From the NCBI RefSeq assembly GCF_003034915.1, contig NZ_PZJX01000007.1:248001-312000 (forward strand): a stretch of DNA of 64,000 nt, read 5' to 3'. Each line of letters starts with the position of its first letter. Within the stretch, counting starts at the first letter, position 1. The DNA is from Mesorhizobium helmanticense. Lineage in GTDB: Bacteria > Pseudomonadota > Alphaproteobacteria > Rhizobiales > Rhizobiaceae. The position numbers and the translations under genes are program-made. The notes beneath the pieces are model-generated. The model made no database searches, was not told the origin of the DNA, and saw only the letters and a program-made list of their open reading frames with translations. Positions 26,841 through 35,490 of this stretch are shown piece after piece.

Positions 26841-26954
26841 CTTCGCGGGGGATCTGGAGGTGCTGTGCAGCTACTCTCGTTCATACTGGGCGTTGGCGTC
26901 CAGTGTAGTGACATCAGGTCCGCCAAAGGCGGCTAACATCTGAGGAGATTTGCC

Positions 26955-27692
26955 ATGACATTCAATCACACCGCACGTCTGATGCTCTTTGTCGGAGGCC
27001 TGGGGCTGGCAACCACCGGAGCCGTCGCCCAGGATACAACCAAGAAGCCGCATGTCCCGCTCGAGAAGACCATCGGCGCGGTTACTCCGACCGGTCCGAT
27101 ACCGTCCCTGGCGGTCCTCAATGCGCAGGGCGCCACGCTCGAAGGCGGCAAGCTTGTCCTGACGGGCGTTTCGAAAACCTCGATCGTCTTTGCAGATCGT
27201 CCCGTGCGCGCCGCAGGTCATGTTGCGACCGAGCAATTCATTATGCAGTGGGATGAGGGCAAGGATAACTTCGCGATTGACCCCCCGAACGCGACCGTCT
27301 CTGTTCTTGGGGGCGACGGCTCGGAGGTGAACGACGCCGTCGTTACGCTCAAAGCTCCGAAACTTGAGGGAAACACACTAACGTTCGACGTTGCCGTTCT
27401 GGAAGGCAGTCTCGACAGCGCGAGCGGTCCGGCAGCTCTTTTCATTGATGCGTTTGCGTTTCGTGGACCGCGCGGCGGTGGATTCGCCCATGTGGGCGGC
27501 TACGGCGGCATCTATCACGGCGGCGGCGCTTACTGGCATGCTCCTGTCTATCACGGCGCCTGGTATGGTGCTGGCGCTGTCGCAGGGGCCGCAGTTGCCG
27601 GGGCCGCTCTTGGCGCTGCCGTCGGTGCCGCCGCCGCCCCATACGCATATCCGCCCTATTGCGGATATTATCCTTACGCGCCGTGCTATTGA
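26955..27692 (+). CDS. Secreted Gly/Ala/Tyr-rich-tailed protein, unknown
   Basis: A 245-residue protein, ribosome site GAGGAG, signal peptide RLMLFVGGLGLATTGAVAQ. The middle is a beta-rich domain (GKLVLTGVSKTSIVFADRPV; SVLGGDGSEVNDAVVTLKAP). The C-terminal third is low-complexity: a Gly/His/Tyr stretch (GGFAHVGGYGGIYHGGG), a glycine-zipper-like Ala/Gly run (GAGAVAGAAVAGAALGAAVG) and a Tyr/Pro/Cys tail (YPPYCGYYPYAPCY). Such tails suit membrane insertion or assembly at the surface, which is inference. I recall similar genes in bradyrhizobia without function. Confidence 0.7.
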   Translation: MTFNHTARLMLFVGGLGLATTGAVAQDTTKKPHVPLEKTIGAVTPTGPIPSLAVLNAQGATLEGGKLVLTGVSKTSIVFADRPVRAAGHVATEQFIMQWDEGKDNFAIDPPNATVSVLGGDGSEVNDAVVTLKAPKLEGNTLTFDVAVLEGSLDSASGPAALFIDAFAFRGPRGGGFAHVGGYGGIYHGGGAYWHAPVYHGAWYGAGAVAGAAVAGAALGAAVGAAAAPYAYPPYCGYYPYAPCY

Positions 27693-27995
27693 GGGCGAGC
27701 GCGCAGCCGAACCGTCGCGCAACACCGCCGACATGGCATCTGGTTCGTCTCGCGGGTTGCCGGATTCATCGAATTACGGAGAATGCAAGTTTCTGGTTCG
27801 ACACACGTAAAGGGCCGGGTGTGCGCCTTCTAAGTCAGGCCGACGACATGCAACCAACCTCCAATCGCGGACAGGAGGCGGAGCCTGATGCACCCGGCTA
27901 GCACTCCCGATCGCGCTGCCGCACTGGCAACTACGGCCAAATCCCCACGAGAGTGCTTCCTTCAAGCAGTCGAACTCGCCTAGAAAGCCAACTCG
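27693..27995. other. Intergenic, no gene seen
   Basis: About 300 bp between the Gly/Tyr-rich protein gene and the channel-like gene. No repeat, RNA or gene recognised. Confidence 0.45.
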
Positions 27996-28499
27996 ATGGA
28001 CGAAGGATCAGCTCCCAAGCCGGTTTTGGAAATTGTTTTCGGCACGTTGATAATGATTGTCATCATTTTCGTCCACGGCGCGGGAATTCGGACAATCAAT
28101 CAGCGCTTCAGCGAGGCTTGGGTTCATGTGAATGACACCACGGCATATTGGCGCCTCAACCTGTTGCTCGCCGTCACCATCGGGTCTCTGGCAGCCTTGC
28201 ATTTCACCGAAACGCTCCTCTGGGCCATCCCTATATTTTTGGCCGGATTAATCCCGTCAATGCGTGACAGCTACTACTACGTCCTGGAGAGCTATACGAC
28301 GCTCGGCGAGGGCAGCATTAGTTTGCCTGATCGATGGCGTTTGGTCGGACCGATCATAGCGATGTCGGGGTTGTTCACATTCGGTTGGACGGGGAGCGTT
28401 CTGGTAAGCATCATGACCGATTTCGGCAAACTCGACAAAGTGCGGGCCAAGGATCTGAGGGATCGCGGGCCTCCTGAAGGGACTGACCCAGAACCATGA
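27996..28499 (+). CDS. Ion-channel-like membrane protein with unusual filter
   Basis: A 167-residue inner-membrane protein. Hydrophobic spans lie at about residues 11-31 and 53-86 (one or two helices). Then comes SYYYVLESYTTLGEGSI, which has the layout of a potassium-channel pore helix plus filter (TTLGYGD-like, but with GEG), and a final span IIAMSGLFTFGWTGSVLVSI like the inner pore helix. The cytoplasmic tail is short and acidic/basic. Relation to the Ion_trans_2 (two-helix K+ channel) family is inferred from this pattern. The ribosome site is weak. Confidence 0.65.
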   Translation: MDEGSAPKPVLEIVFGTLIMIVIIFVHGAGIRTINQRFSEAWVHVNDTTAYWRLNLLLAVTIGSLAALHFTETLLWAIPIFLAGLIPSMRDSYYYVLESYTTLGEGSISLPDRWRLVGPIIAMSGLFTFGWTGSVLVSIMTDFGKLDKVRAKDLRDRGPPEGTDPEP

Positions 28500-28602
28500 C
28501 TACAAGTCAGTGGGCGCAGCGCCGCCCTCTCCGTGACTGGCAGCGTAGGAATTGGCGAGGTGCTGCCGCACCACCGCAGCCCGCAGCAAAATAGAGGATA
28601 GA

Positions 28603-29322
28603 ATGCCGATGTGGCGTCGAACCAAAACACGTACTGCCAACACGGTCGTACTAGGTCTGGCCATCATCTATTTGCTCCTCGCCTATTTCGTCGTCCCGGA
28701 AATCTGGGTGTTTCGAGATGCCTCACGGGTATCGGACTTCGGCAGCATGCTCACGCATACCGAGCAGGATATCCCGGGCGATCCGATCAACGTCGGGCTC
28801 GTCGGAACAAAGGAAGAGGTCATTCGTGCATTCGTGGCAGCTGACTGGGACCCTGCCGACCCCATCACGCTTCGTTCTTCCATCGATATCGGTCTCAGCG
28901 TCGTGCTCCACCGACCCGATCTGGATGCTCCTGTCAGCGCGTTGCTTTTTGAGGGAAGGAAGCAAGACCTGGCTTTCGAAAAACCGGTCGGAGACAGCGC
29001 GGACCAGCGCAATCATGTCCGTTTCTGGCTAACCAAGAAATTGGGCAGTGATGGCCGTCCGCTTTGGCTGGGTTCGGCCAGTTTCGATCGCGGCGTCGGA
29101 CTTAGCCATGACACCGGCCAAATCACCCACCACATAGGCTCCGATGTCGACGCGGAACGCGATCTGGTCATCAGCGACCTGACGGCAGCCGGACAGCTTT
29201 CCTCCAGTTACGAGATTTCCGGAAGAGGCGCCACCAAAGACGGCCGCAACGGCGGTGGGGATCCTTATTATACGGACGGGAAGGCTCTTGTTGGTATGCT
29301 GAAAGGACGTTCTCCTATTTAG
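28603..29322 (+). CDS. LssY C-terminal-domain protein
   Basis: A 239-residue protein with one N-terminal membrane helix (NTVVLGLAIIYLLLAYFVVP) and a domain resembling LssY_C: GDPINVGLVGTKEEVIRAFV, LFEGRKQDLAFEKPVGDSAD, RNHVRFWLTKKLGSDGRPLW, LGSASFDRGVGLSHDTGQIT and DVDAERDLVISDL. In other proteins this domain is joined to a PAP2 phosphatase; here it stands alone. Its biochemical role is unknown. The start is ATG 28603 (a second Met is two codons later). The stop codon touches an IS630 scrap. Confidence 0.8.
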   Translation: MPMWRRTKTRTANTVVLGLAIIYLLLAYFVVPEIWVFRDASRVSDFGSMLTHTEQDIPGDPINVGLVGTKEEVIRAFVAADWDPADPITLRSSIDIGLSVVLHRPDLDAPVSALLFEGRKQDLAFEKPVGDSADQRNHVRFWLTKKLGSDGRPLWLGSASFDRGVGLSHDTGQITHHIGSDVDAERDLVISDLTAAGQLSSSYEISGRGATKDGRNGGGDPYYTDGKALVGMLKGRSPI

Positions 29323-29420
29323 ACTCGATCGGATTGAGGTCCGGCGAGTAGGGCGGAAGACAGCGTAGGCATGCGCCGGCCGCCTCGATGATCTCGCGAG
29401 CTTGCGCATTTAGGGCGGCA
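29321..29420 (-). mobile_element. IS630-family transposase remnant
   Basis: On the minus strand 29321-29419 encodes an uninterrupted AALNAQAREIIEAAGACLRC followed by LPPYSPDLNPIES. The LPPYSPDLNPIE block is the hallmark of IS630/Tc1-type DDE transposases around the last catalytic acid. About 33 codons are left; neither end of the element is recognisable. It abuts the LssY-domain gene stop. Confidence 0.8.
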
Positions 29421-29475
29421 TCATCCGGCGCCGCGGAAGGACCGATACAGTGGCAAGGCGCGTAGGGAAAGAATT

Positions 29476-29949
29476 ATGACGGTGGTCTGCCATTACCTTG
29501 ACGGTGATCGACTGATCTGCTTGGCCGACTCGCGAATAGTTGGCGATGAGCGTCAAATCTTTTCGGACAATGTTTCCAAGATAATGATTCTTCCCGTCGT
29601 GGTAACGCGATGGGGGAACAATATGCGGCCGGCGGTCGCGACTCAGCTACGTTTTGGTTTTACCTATGCCGGTTCCACGTTGCTCGCATTTTCCGCATAT
29701 GCGGCTCTCGCATCGGCCTGTCAAACGTTGGCGAGCACCAACCCAAGGGGCCCACCATCTCTGGAGGAGATCATTGAGAAGCGGACATGGCGTCATGCCA
29801 AGTTCCTGCACGGATGCATGACGCCATTGTCGTGTTACTTCCGCCCTTCCCCTGCTTCCGGTAGGTTCAAGGCATCGCCGGTGGCGGCCTCGACCTTGTC
29901 GAATAGCGACAGGCTAGGCATGCGCCCAACGCGCCTACTCGGACATTGA
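29476..29949 (+). CDS. Probably truncated gene, Ntn-hydrolase-like N-terminus
   Basis: A 157-residue frame. The first 95 or so residues look like a folded protein (MTVVCHYLDGDRLICLADSR; FGFTYAGSTLLAFSAYAALA; PRGPPSLEEI), recalling proteasome-like Ntn-hydrolases in which an early beta strand and an AGS segment recur. From about residue 105 the translation loses pattern (Pro, Arg, Ser-rich), as if a frameshift or insertion replaced the true C-terminus. It lies just past the IS630 remnant. Assignment is weak. Confidence 0.35.
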   Translation: MTVVCHYLDGDRLICLADSRIVGDERQIFSDNVSKIMILPVVVTRWGNNMRPAVATQLRFGFTYAGSTLLAFSAYAALASACQTLASTNPRGPPSLEEIIEKRTWRHAKFLHGCMTPLSCYFRPSPASGRFKASPVAASTLSNSDRLGMRPTRLLGH

Positions 29950-30109
29950 GCGAACTGTACGTTCTAGCGGCGGAGATCATCGGGGCGCCGCCGCGCGTTG
30001 CGGTTCTTCCTGCCGCCCTGGCGCGGGTCGGGGTGTTCAATTGACCGGGATCAATGATCGCCGCGGCAAGGCATGGCTCTTGTTCTCCATTTACTGACAC
30101 AGGTGGGCG

Positions 30110-31192
30110 ATGAACAGGCGGAGCTTGATGGTGGGTGCTGGCGCCACGTTTGTGGTAGCTAGTGCTGGTGCGGTGGCCTGGAAGGCCTCGGTCGGCTCGG
30201 CGGCCGAGTATCAAGCCTACACCGCTCGCCTTCGAAGCGACCTGACTCTGCCTGACATCGGCAATGTCGTGCGCTACGCCAGTCTCGCCGCCAACAGCCA
30301 CAATACGCAGCCTTGGTACTTCCGCGCGAAGGATCGTGTGATCGAAATCCTGCCGGATTTGTCGAGAAGAACGCCTGCGGTCGATCCTGATGACCACCAC
30401 CTGTTCGTCAGCCTCGGCTGCGCGGCGGCAAATCTCGCTATTGCGGCCGCCTCGTCGGGGCGCCTCGGTGAAATCGCCGTCGCGCCGGACGGCAGCATCC
30501 GCTACGAGTTTGTCACTGGCCAAGCGAGACAGGAGCCGCTGCTCCCCGCCATTGCGAAGCGCCAGTCGACCCGCAGCGAATATGACCGCCGCTCCGTTTC
30601 GACCGCCGACCTGGCGTTGCTCGAACGAGCCGCCGCCATTCCGGGCGTCAAGCTGATCCTCGTCGTAGATCGCGCGAGGATCGGCAGGGTACGCGACCTG
30701 GTTGTGGCCGGCAACGACGAACAGATGGCCGATCCCGCCTTCATGGCCGAACTCAAGCATTGGCTTCGTTTCAACCCCCGCAGCGCCATGGCTTCGGGCG
30801 ATGGCCTCTTCTCGGCCGCAACCGGCAACCCCTCGATACCCACGGCCTTGGGAAGGCTCGCATTCGACAACCTCTTCGATGCAAGATCTGAAGGGGAGAA
30901 ATACGCGCGTCACATCGACTCCTCCGCTGGAATCGCGGTCTTCGTTGGCGATCGGGAGGATCGAGAGCATTGGATCAGGGTGGGGCAAGCATGCCAGCGC
31001 TTCGCGCTCATGGGGACAAGTCTCGGGCTAAAGCTTGCGTTCATCAACCAGCCCGCCGAGGTCACCCGTCTGCGTCCTGAAATGGCAGGATTGGTTGGCG
31101 AAACAAGGCGGCCCGACATAATTATGCGCTTTGGCTACGCACCAACCCTGCCCTATTCGCCCCGACGGCCGGTCAACATGGTTTTGGCGTAA
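30110..31192 (+). CDS. Acg/nitroreductase-family FMN-binding protein, Tat-exported
   Basis: A 360-residue protein. The N-terminus NRRSLMVGAGATFVVASAGA carries a twin-arginine signal. The body matches the Acg-like branch of the nitroreductase fold: VRYASLAANSHNTQPWYFRA (FMN-binding loop), DDHHLFVSLGCAAANLAIAA, and RVGQACQRFALMGTSLGLKL in the second half. Acg-like proteins bind FMN and may sequester or use it; no activity is assured. It stands alone, with an AGGTGG ribosome site before ATG 30110. Confidence 0.85.
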   Translation: MNRRSLMVGAGATFVVASAGAVAWKASVGSAAEYQAYTARLRSDLTLPDIGNVVRYASLAANSHNTQPWYFRAKDRVIEILPDLSRRTPAVDPDDHHLFVSLGCAAANLAIAAASSGRLGEIAVAPDGSIRYEFVTGQARQEPLLPAIAKRQSTRSEYDRRSVSTADLALLERAAAIPGVKLILVVDRARIGRVRDLVVAGNDEQMADPAFMAELKHWLRFNPRSAMASGDGLFSAATGNPSIPTALGRLAFDNLFDARSEGEKYARHIDSSAGIAVFVGDREDREHWIRVGQACQRFALMGTSLGLKLAFINQPAEVTRLRPEMAGLVGETRRPDIIMRFGYAPTLPYSPRRPVNMVLA

Positions 31193-31407
31193 GGAAAGCC
31201 AAAATCAATGGAACGACTGAGCTAACAAAAAGCGCCTGCCTACCGGCTCTGACCATCGAGCGTTCCGCCATGCCTTGGCTATCACGCCGCCCCGAGTGCG
31301 TCTCGCCAGCGAAACGCGATTGCTCGCGTTCGGGCAGATGTGAACTGGATTTGCTTGGTGATCCGGCATCCATAGGGCAAACTCCCTGGCGGGCTTCAGG
31401 AGGAGAG

Positions 31408-31914
31408 ATGAAATCACGCACCGCCACGGTCGGCGATCTGGAAGACGTTTTTCGTGATCTGTCGAAGCGCATGTCCGACGAGTATGTCGCGGCCGGCAAG
31501 GATCCCAAGATCGCGTACGACAATCTGATGATGAACCTCAAGGAAGGTCGCGCCCACGCACTTGTTCAGGATGACAAGACCGTCGCGATCATCGCCTGGC
31601 ATGAGCATAGCGACGCCGCGGTTACATTGTTCGCCGCGCGCGAGGATTTCTTCAGCGCCGCGACCATCCGCTTCTGCAAGCGGCACATTCGCCAAATCCA
31701 GGCGCTTGCCGGCAACCTCCCCATTCACTCAACCAGTTGGCTCCGGAGACCTGACGTCGCAAAATGGTTTCGAATAATCGGCTATGTCGAGCGAGAGCCG
31801 GTGGGCGGCGCCAGCCTGTTCGAACTGCCGCCAGCATCGTCGCAAAGGTGGGTCGGCCAGGACGAGGCAGGCGAGGACGGAAACAATGTTTCGGCTCATC
31901 GACGCACCGGGTGA
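31408..31914 (+). CDS. GNAT-like protein, possibly phage-derived
   Basis: A 168-residue protein from ATG 31408, which has a textbook AGGAGG site. The sequence (TATVGDLEDVFRDLSKRMSD ... ALVQDDKTVAIIAWHEHSDA ... FSAATIRFCKRHIRQIQALA ... WFRIIGYVEREPVGGASLFE) follows the order of strands and helices of small GNAT-like proteins found in phage and prophage. The acetyl-CoA loop is not convincing. The last 20 residues look unstructured. Function unknown. Confidence 0.6.
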   Translation: MKSRTATVGDLEDVFRDLSKRMSDEYVAAGKDPKIAYDNLMMNLKEGRAHALVQDDKTVAIIAWHEHSDAAVTLFAAREDFFSAATIRFCKRHIRQIQALAGNLPIHSTSWLRRPDVAKWFRIIGYVEREPVGGASLFELPPASSQRWVGQDEAGEDGNNVSAHRRTG

Positions 31915-32264
31915 TCCCAGGCATTTTCAACCTGGCGCAACCCGTGCGGGTGGAGCATGACTGGCTCCATCGGACATGTCCCCTGATGGACCGGGCTGCC
32001 ACCTTCCGCGATCACGCAATACCCTGACCTGTGACATTTGCTACCTTCCTTTCCGTGCGGATTTGATTTCCGCCTGGCCGGCGCCCATCAGGCAACCTAC
32101 CCCAACGCCCCCCACAGTGGCGCCGGCCACCTTCCCAGCATTGCGCCTTGACCGGCTGTTCAGGCCCCGTGATCTCCCGGCAACGGTGAGCGCTCGTCTC
32201 CAGCAGGGCGATTTCAAGCCGGGATTTATGTCCTCCTGAGAACAACCATCCATACTGAGCCAAT
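31915..32264. other. Intergenic, no confident gene
   Basis: 350 bp between convergent genes. A minus-strand frame includes a Gly-zipper-like run (AGATVGGVGVGCLMGAG) but has no ribosome site and overlaps the 3' end of the amidohydrolase gene. I do not call it. No terminator hairpin with a T-run was found. Confidence 0.4.
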
Positions 32265-33455
32265 TCATTGCGCCGCCTCAATCCCTTTGCCGGGAAGCGT
32301 CTGCTCGACCAGATTGACATAATAGCACAGCACGGTCGGCACGATCTCGTCGTTGAAGACGTAGCGATCGCCATGCAGCCCCTCGCCGGGGCCAACATCG
32401 CCGACGCCGATCCAGGCGTAGCAGCCGCCTGCCTCGCGAACCATGAAGGCGAAATCCTCGCAGCCGAGGCTCGGGCTGAACTCCGTCGAGACGTTGTCCC
32501 TGCCGACGGTGGCGGCAGCCGCCTCGACAGCGCGGGCCGTCGCAGCCGCGGTGTTGATGAGCGGCGGATAGCCCTTTTTGTAATCGAGCGTGGCGTTGAG
32601 CGAATGCGCCGTGGCAATGCCCCGCGCAATCTCGCCGATCAGCCGCTCGCAGTGATCGGAATGGCCGGGCTCGAAAAAGCGGCAGGTGCCTTGCAGCCAG
32701 ACCTTGCCCGGCACGATGTTGCCGACATTGCCGCCATGGATCTGGGTGAGACTGACGACAAGCGCGCTTTGCGGATCGACCGAGCGGCTGACGATGCGCT
32801 GGACGGCCTGGACAAAGGCGCCGGCGGCGAGAATAGGATCGTCGCCGAGTTGCGGCATGGCGGCGTGCGCGCCGAGACCTTCGAAGGTCAGTTCGAAAGT
32901 GTCGACGGCCGCCATCTGCGGTCCGACGCGCGCCGCGATCGTCCCCAGCCTGACGCCCGGCCAATTGTGCACGGCATACATCGCCTCGACCGGGAAGCGC
33001 TTGAACAGGCCGTCCTCGATCATGCGCATGCTGCCGCCTTCGTTCTCCTCCGCCGGCTGGAAGACGAAGCAGACGGTGCCGTCGAAGGCACGCGATTGGC
33101 TGAGCAGCCTGGCGGCGCCGAGCAGCATGGCGGTGTGGCCGTCATGGCCGCAGGCATGCATCACGCCCGGATTCCTGGAGGCATGGGGCAAGTCGGTCCT
33201 CTCCACGACCGGAAGCGCGTCCAGCTCGGCGCGAAGACCGATGGCGCGTGCGCTGGTGCCGCTGCGCAAGACGCCGACAACCCCGGTGCCGCCGATCCCC
33301 TCATGCACCTCATCGAAGCCGAAGGCGCGCAGTTTGTCGGCGACGAAACGTGCCGTTTCGTGCTCTTGGAATCCGAGTTCTGGATTGGCATGGATATGGC
33401 GTCGCCATTCGATGACCTCTGGCGTCAGCGCGGCGATCGGGTCATTGTGCAGCAC
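32265..33455 (-). CDS. M20-family amidohydrolase (hippurate/N-acyl amino acid hydrolase type)
   Basis: A 396-residue metal-dependent amidohydrolase of the M20D group, which cleaves N-acyl or aromatic-acyl amino acids. Metal and catalytic motifs: VMHACGHDGHTAMLLGAARL, FQPAEENEGGSMRMIEDG, AVHNWPG and, near the end, SLGCEDFAFMVREAGG. The start is GTG 33455 with GGGGAG upstream. It is divergent from an AraC-type gene (118 bp between starts), which is a likely regulator. The substrate cannot be fixed. Confidence 0.9.
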   Translation of the reverse strand: MLHNDPIAALTPEVIEWRRHIHANPELGFQEHETARFVADKLRAFGFDEVHEGIGGTGVVGVLRSGTSARAIGLRAELDALPVVERTDLPHASRNPGVMHACGHDGHTAMLLGAARLLSQSRAFDGTVCFVFQPAEENEGGSMRMIEDGLFKRFPVEAMYAVHNWPGVRLGTIAARVGPQMAAVDTFELTFEGLGAHAAMPQLGDDPILAAGAFVQAVQRIVSRSVDPQSALVVSLTQIHGGNVGNIVPGKVWLQGTCRFFEPGHSDHCERLIGEIARGIATAHSLNATLDYKKGYPPLINTAAATARAVEAAAATVGRDNVSTEFSPSLGCEDFAFMVREAGGCYAWIGVGDVGPGEGLHGDRYVFNDEIVPTVLCYYVNLVEQTLPGKGIEAAQ

Positions 33456-33573
33456 GATGTTCTCCCCATTGGCGGCAAAGGGCGTTCATGGTCCGCTCCT
33501 TGGCATCGCCCTGGAATAGAAGGCCGGACAAGGGGCGTCTTGAACCAGATTGACCGCAGCCGGGACGAAAGAC

Positions 33574-34392
33574 GTGCACGCGACCGAAACCAGCAGATAC
33601 TGGCGCCATCCATGCTTCCCCGACCTTGGCCTGTTCAAGGCGCGCTTCACGCGGCATCGATACGAGTTGCACACACACCCGACCTATGTGATTGCCCTGA
33701 TCACAGCTGGCTGCGAGCGCATCCGCATCGGGCGCCGCAATGTCATCGCCCCCGCCGGCACCGTTGCCATCGTCAATCCCGAGGAGTGGCATGACGGAGA
33801 ACAGGGCACGGATGAGGGCTGGGCCTACCGGACCTTTTATCCCACCGTACCGCTGATGACGGCGCTCGCCCGCGAGTTGGGCCGGGACCGCGCCCCGGTC
33901 TTTTCGCGCGAAATCATCGAAGACCATCATCTCGCCTCGGCGCTGGCGGCGGCGCATGAAGGCTCGACATCCCAGGACGCAACGAGAGCCGAGGCGTCCC
34001 TGCTCGCCGCGTTGGGGCGTCTCATCGTTCGGCACGGCGACTGGAACGGGCGGGTCGGGGAGGTCGAAAGCGCGGGATGGCGTCGACGATTCCCTGTCTA
34101 CGAGGAACTGATCGAAAGCAGGCTTGGCTCGCCGCTCGACCTCCAGCGGCTTGCCGACGCCACGCGTGTCACCCGGTTCCAGGTGATACGGGATTTCAAG
34201 AAGACGATCGGGCTGACACCCGCGGCCTATATCCGCGACCGGAGATTACGCCGCGCTTGCCTCCTGATCGAAGAAGGGCTCGGCCTCGCCGATGCCGCCC
34301 TTGCGGCGGGTTTTGCCGACCAGAGCCATCTCACACGCTCCTTCCGCGCCGCGCACGGCATGTCGCCCGGCATGTTCCGCAGAGCCCGTTGA
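33574..34392 (+). CDS. AraC-family transcriptional regulator
   Basis: About 272 residues from GTG 33574; a TTG at 33550 is also in frame and the start is uncertain. The N-terminal cupin-type sensor domain includes ELHTHPTYVIALITAGCERI and IVNPEEWHDGEQGTD. The C-terminal double helix-turn-helix is clear: LQRLADATRVTRFQVIRDFK and GLADAALAAGFADQSHLTRS, ending in FRAAHGMSPGMFRRAR. It probably controls the divergent M20 amidohydrolase in response to a small ligand. Confidence 0.88.
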   Translation: MHATETSRYWRHPCFPDLGLFKARFTRHRYELHTHPTYVIALITAGCERIRIGRRNVIAPAGTVAIVNPEEWHDGEQGTDEGWAYRTFYPTVPLMTALARELGRDRAPVFSREIIEDHHLASALAAAHEGSTSQDATRAEASLLAALGRLIVRHGDWNGRVGEVESAGWRRRFPVYEELIESRLGSPLDLQRLADATRVTRFQVIRDFKKTIGLTPAAYIRDRRLRRACLLIEEGLGLADAALAAGFADQSHLTRSFRAAHGMSPGMFRRAR

Positions 34393-34510
34393 AGCATGGA
34401 GCCGAGGCGCGACATGCACAAGACACGACTCAAGGCACTTCGTTTTAAATCCCAACGCAAATCAAGATAGACAGCCACAAGCTTTGTTTTGTGCCGCGCG
34501 GGCTTCAGAG

Positions 34511-34972
34511 CTATTTCGCATCGTTGCGAATTTTCCCGGCGAGGCAGGAACCTAAGGCGTCGAGCAACGCGCTCCAACCGTGCTCCCGGCCTCGGAGACC
34601 ATCGCTCGGCGGGATAATGCACATCTGCTCCGTATAGCGCAGGCGCGTTTGGCCATTCTCATCCGTGAACGTAATGGTCGCCAGAGAAACCGTGTGGATT
34701 CGACCGTTCACGGCCATGGAATAGGCCAGCACGATACGCTCGCCTTCGACGATCTCGAAATATCGCGTCTCGTTGACATGATCATCCGTCGCGTGGCGAT
34801 AGGCGCCACGTTCGAATCCACCGGGGCGGAAATCCATTTCGAGCGCGGAATTTCCCAGCCACTCGGCCTTCTTCTCTCGAATGCTCCAAGCGGCCCAGAC
34901 TTCAGCCTTGCGATTTGGGTACACGCGCTCGAGCGTAAAGCTGTCGTGGTATTGCGACCTGCTTTCCATCAA
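34511..34972 (-). CDS. SRPBCC/AHSA1-domain protein
   Basis: A 153-residue START-like protein of the Activator-of-Hsp90-homologue-1 (AHSA1) group: SFTLERVYPNRKAEVWAAWS, REKKAEWLGNSALEMDFRPG, ITFTDENGQTRLRYTEQM and HGWSALLDALGSCLAG. Such proteins have a hydrophobic ligand cavity and no assured activity. Its ATG overlaps the stop of the upstream ArsR gene by 4 bp, the common arrangement in which an ArsR regulator controls an SRPBCC partner. Confidence 0.88.
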   Translation of the reverse strand: MMESRSQYHDSFTLERVYPNRKAEVWAAWSIREKKAEWLGNSALEMDFRPGGFERGAYRHATDDHVNETRYFEIVEGERIVLAYSMAVNGRIHTVSLATITFTDENGQTRLRYTEQMCIIPPSDGLRGREHGWSALLDALGSCLAGKIRNDAK

Positions 34973-35298
34973 TTGTTGCCTTTCACCAGGAAGTTCCCAA
35001 GATTATCCAAGCGATGCTCCCAAAGCCGGCGATGCCGCAGAGCCCACTCCTCGACCCAATGCAGCCCATCAGGGCTGAGTGTTACCGTTCGCACCCGGCC
35101 CTTCTTCTCGCTGCGAGCAAGACCTGCGTCCTCAAGAACTTTCAGGTGCTTGAGAAAGGATGGCCCGGCCATATCGAAAGGCTTTGCCAGCTCGGAAACA
35201 GAGGCCGGTCCTGTCACCAGCCGCTCCACCACGGCAAGCCTCGTCGGGTCCGAGAGCGCTCCGAAAATCGTTGGCAGTTGCGCATTAAAGTTAGCCAT
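34969..35298 (-). CDS. ArsR/SmtB-family repressor
   Basis: A 109-residue winged-helix protein (IFGALSDPTRLAVVERLVTG, SVSELAKPFDMAGPSFLKHL, KVLEDAGLARSEKKGRVRTV). There are no cysteine metal-site motifs, so it is likely a non-metal ArsR regulator. It is translationally coupled (ATGA) to the SRPBCC gene. The AT-rich sequence just upstream (35300-35350, containing ATATGGCTATCTAT) may hold its operator. Confidence 0.9.
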   Translation of the reverse strand: MANFNAQLPTIFGALSDPTRLAVVERLVTGPASVSELAKPFDMAGPSFLKHLKVLEDAGLARSEKKGRVRTVTLSPDGLHWVEEWALRHRRLWEHRLDNLGNFLVKGNN

Positions 35299-35490
35299 AT
35301 GGCTATCTATCGCGGAACTTAGCGCAAGTCAATATAGAAAGCTAATTGGCTATGTTTTATGACTCGGGCGCCCACCCAGTCGCAGGCTTGGGATTAAGCC
35401 CCGGAAATCGTCCACACGCCATGGTGGCCACCCCGGTGCTTGCGCGCGGACGTCCCCTGCGCAATGGTATCACCAGGCTTGGGAGGAACC

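Noticed and set aside
16709..32264. Genomic island integrated at tRNA-Asn
   Set aside because: The region right of tRNA-Asn looks accessory, but I found no integrase gene and no second copy of the tRNA 3' end within the window, so an island with defined ends is not supported.
32041..32268. Small glycine-zipper protein on the minus strand
   Set aside because: The Gly-rich run is suggestive, but there is no ribosome site, the frame overlaps the end of the amidohydrolase gene, and flanking residues look random.
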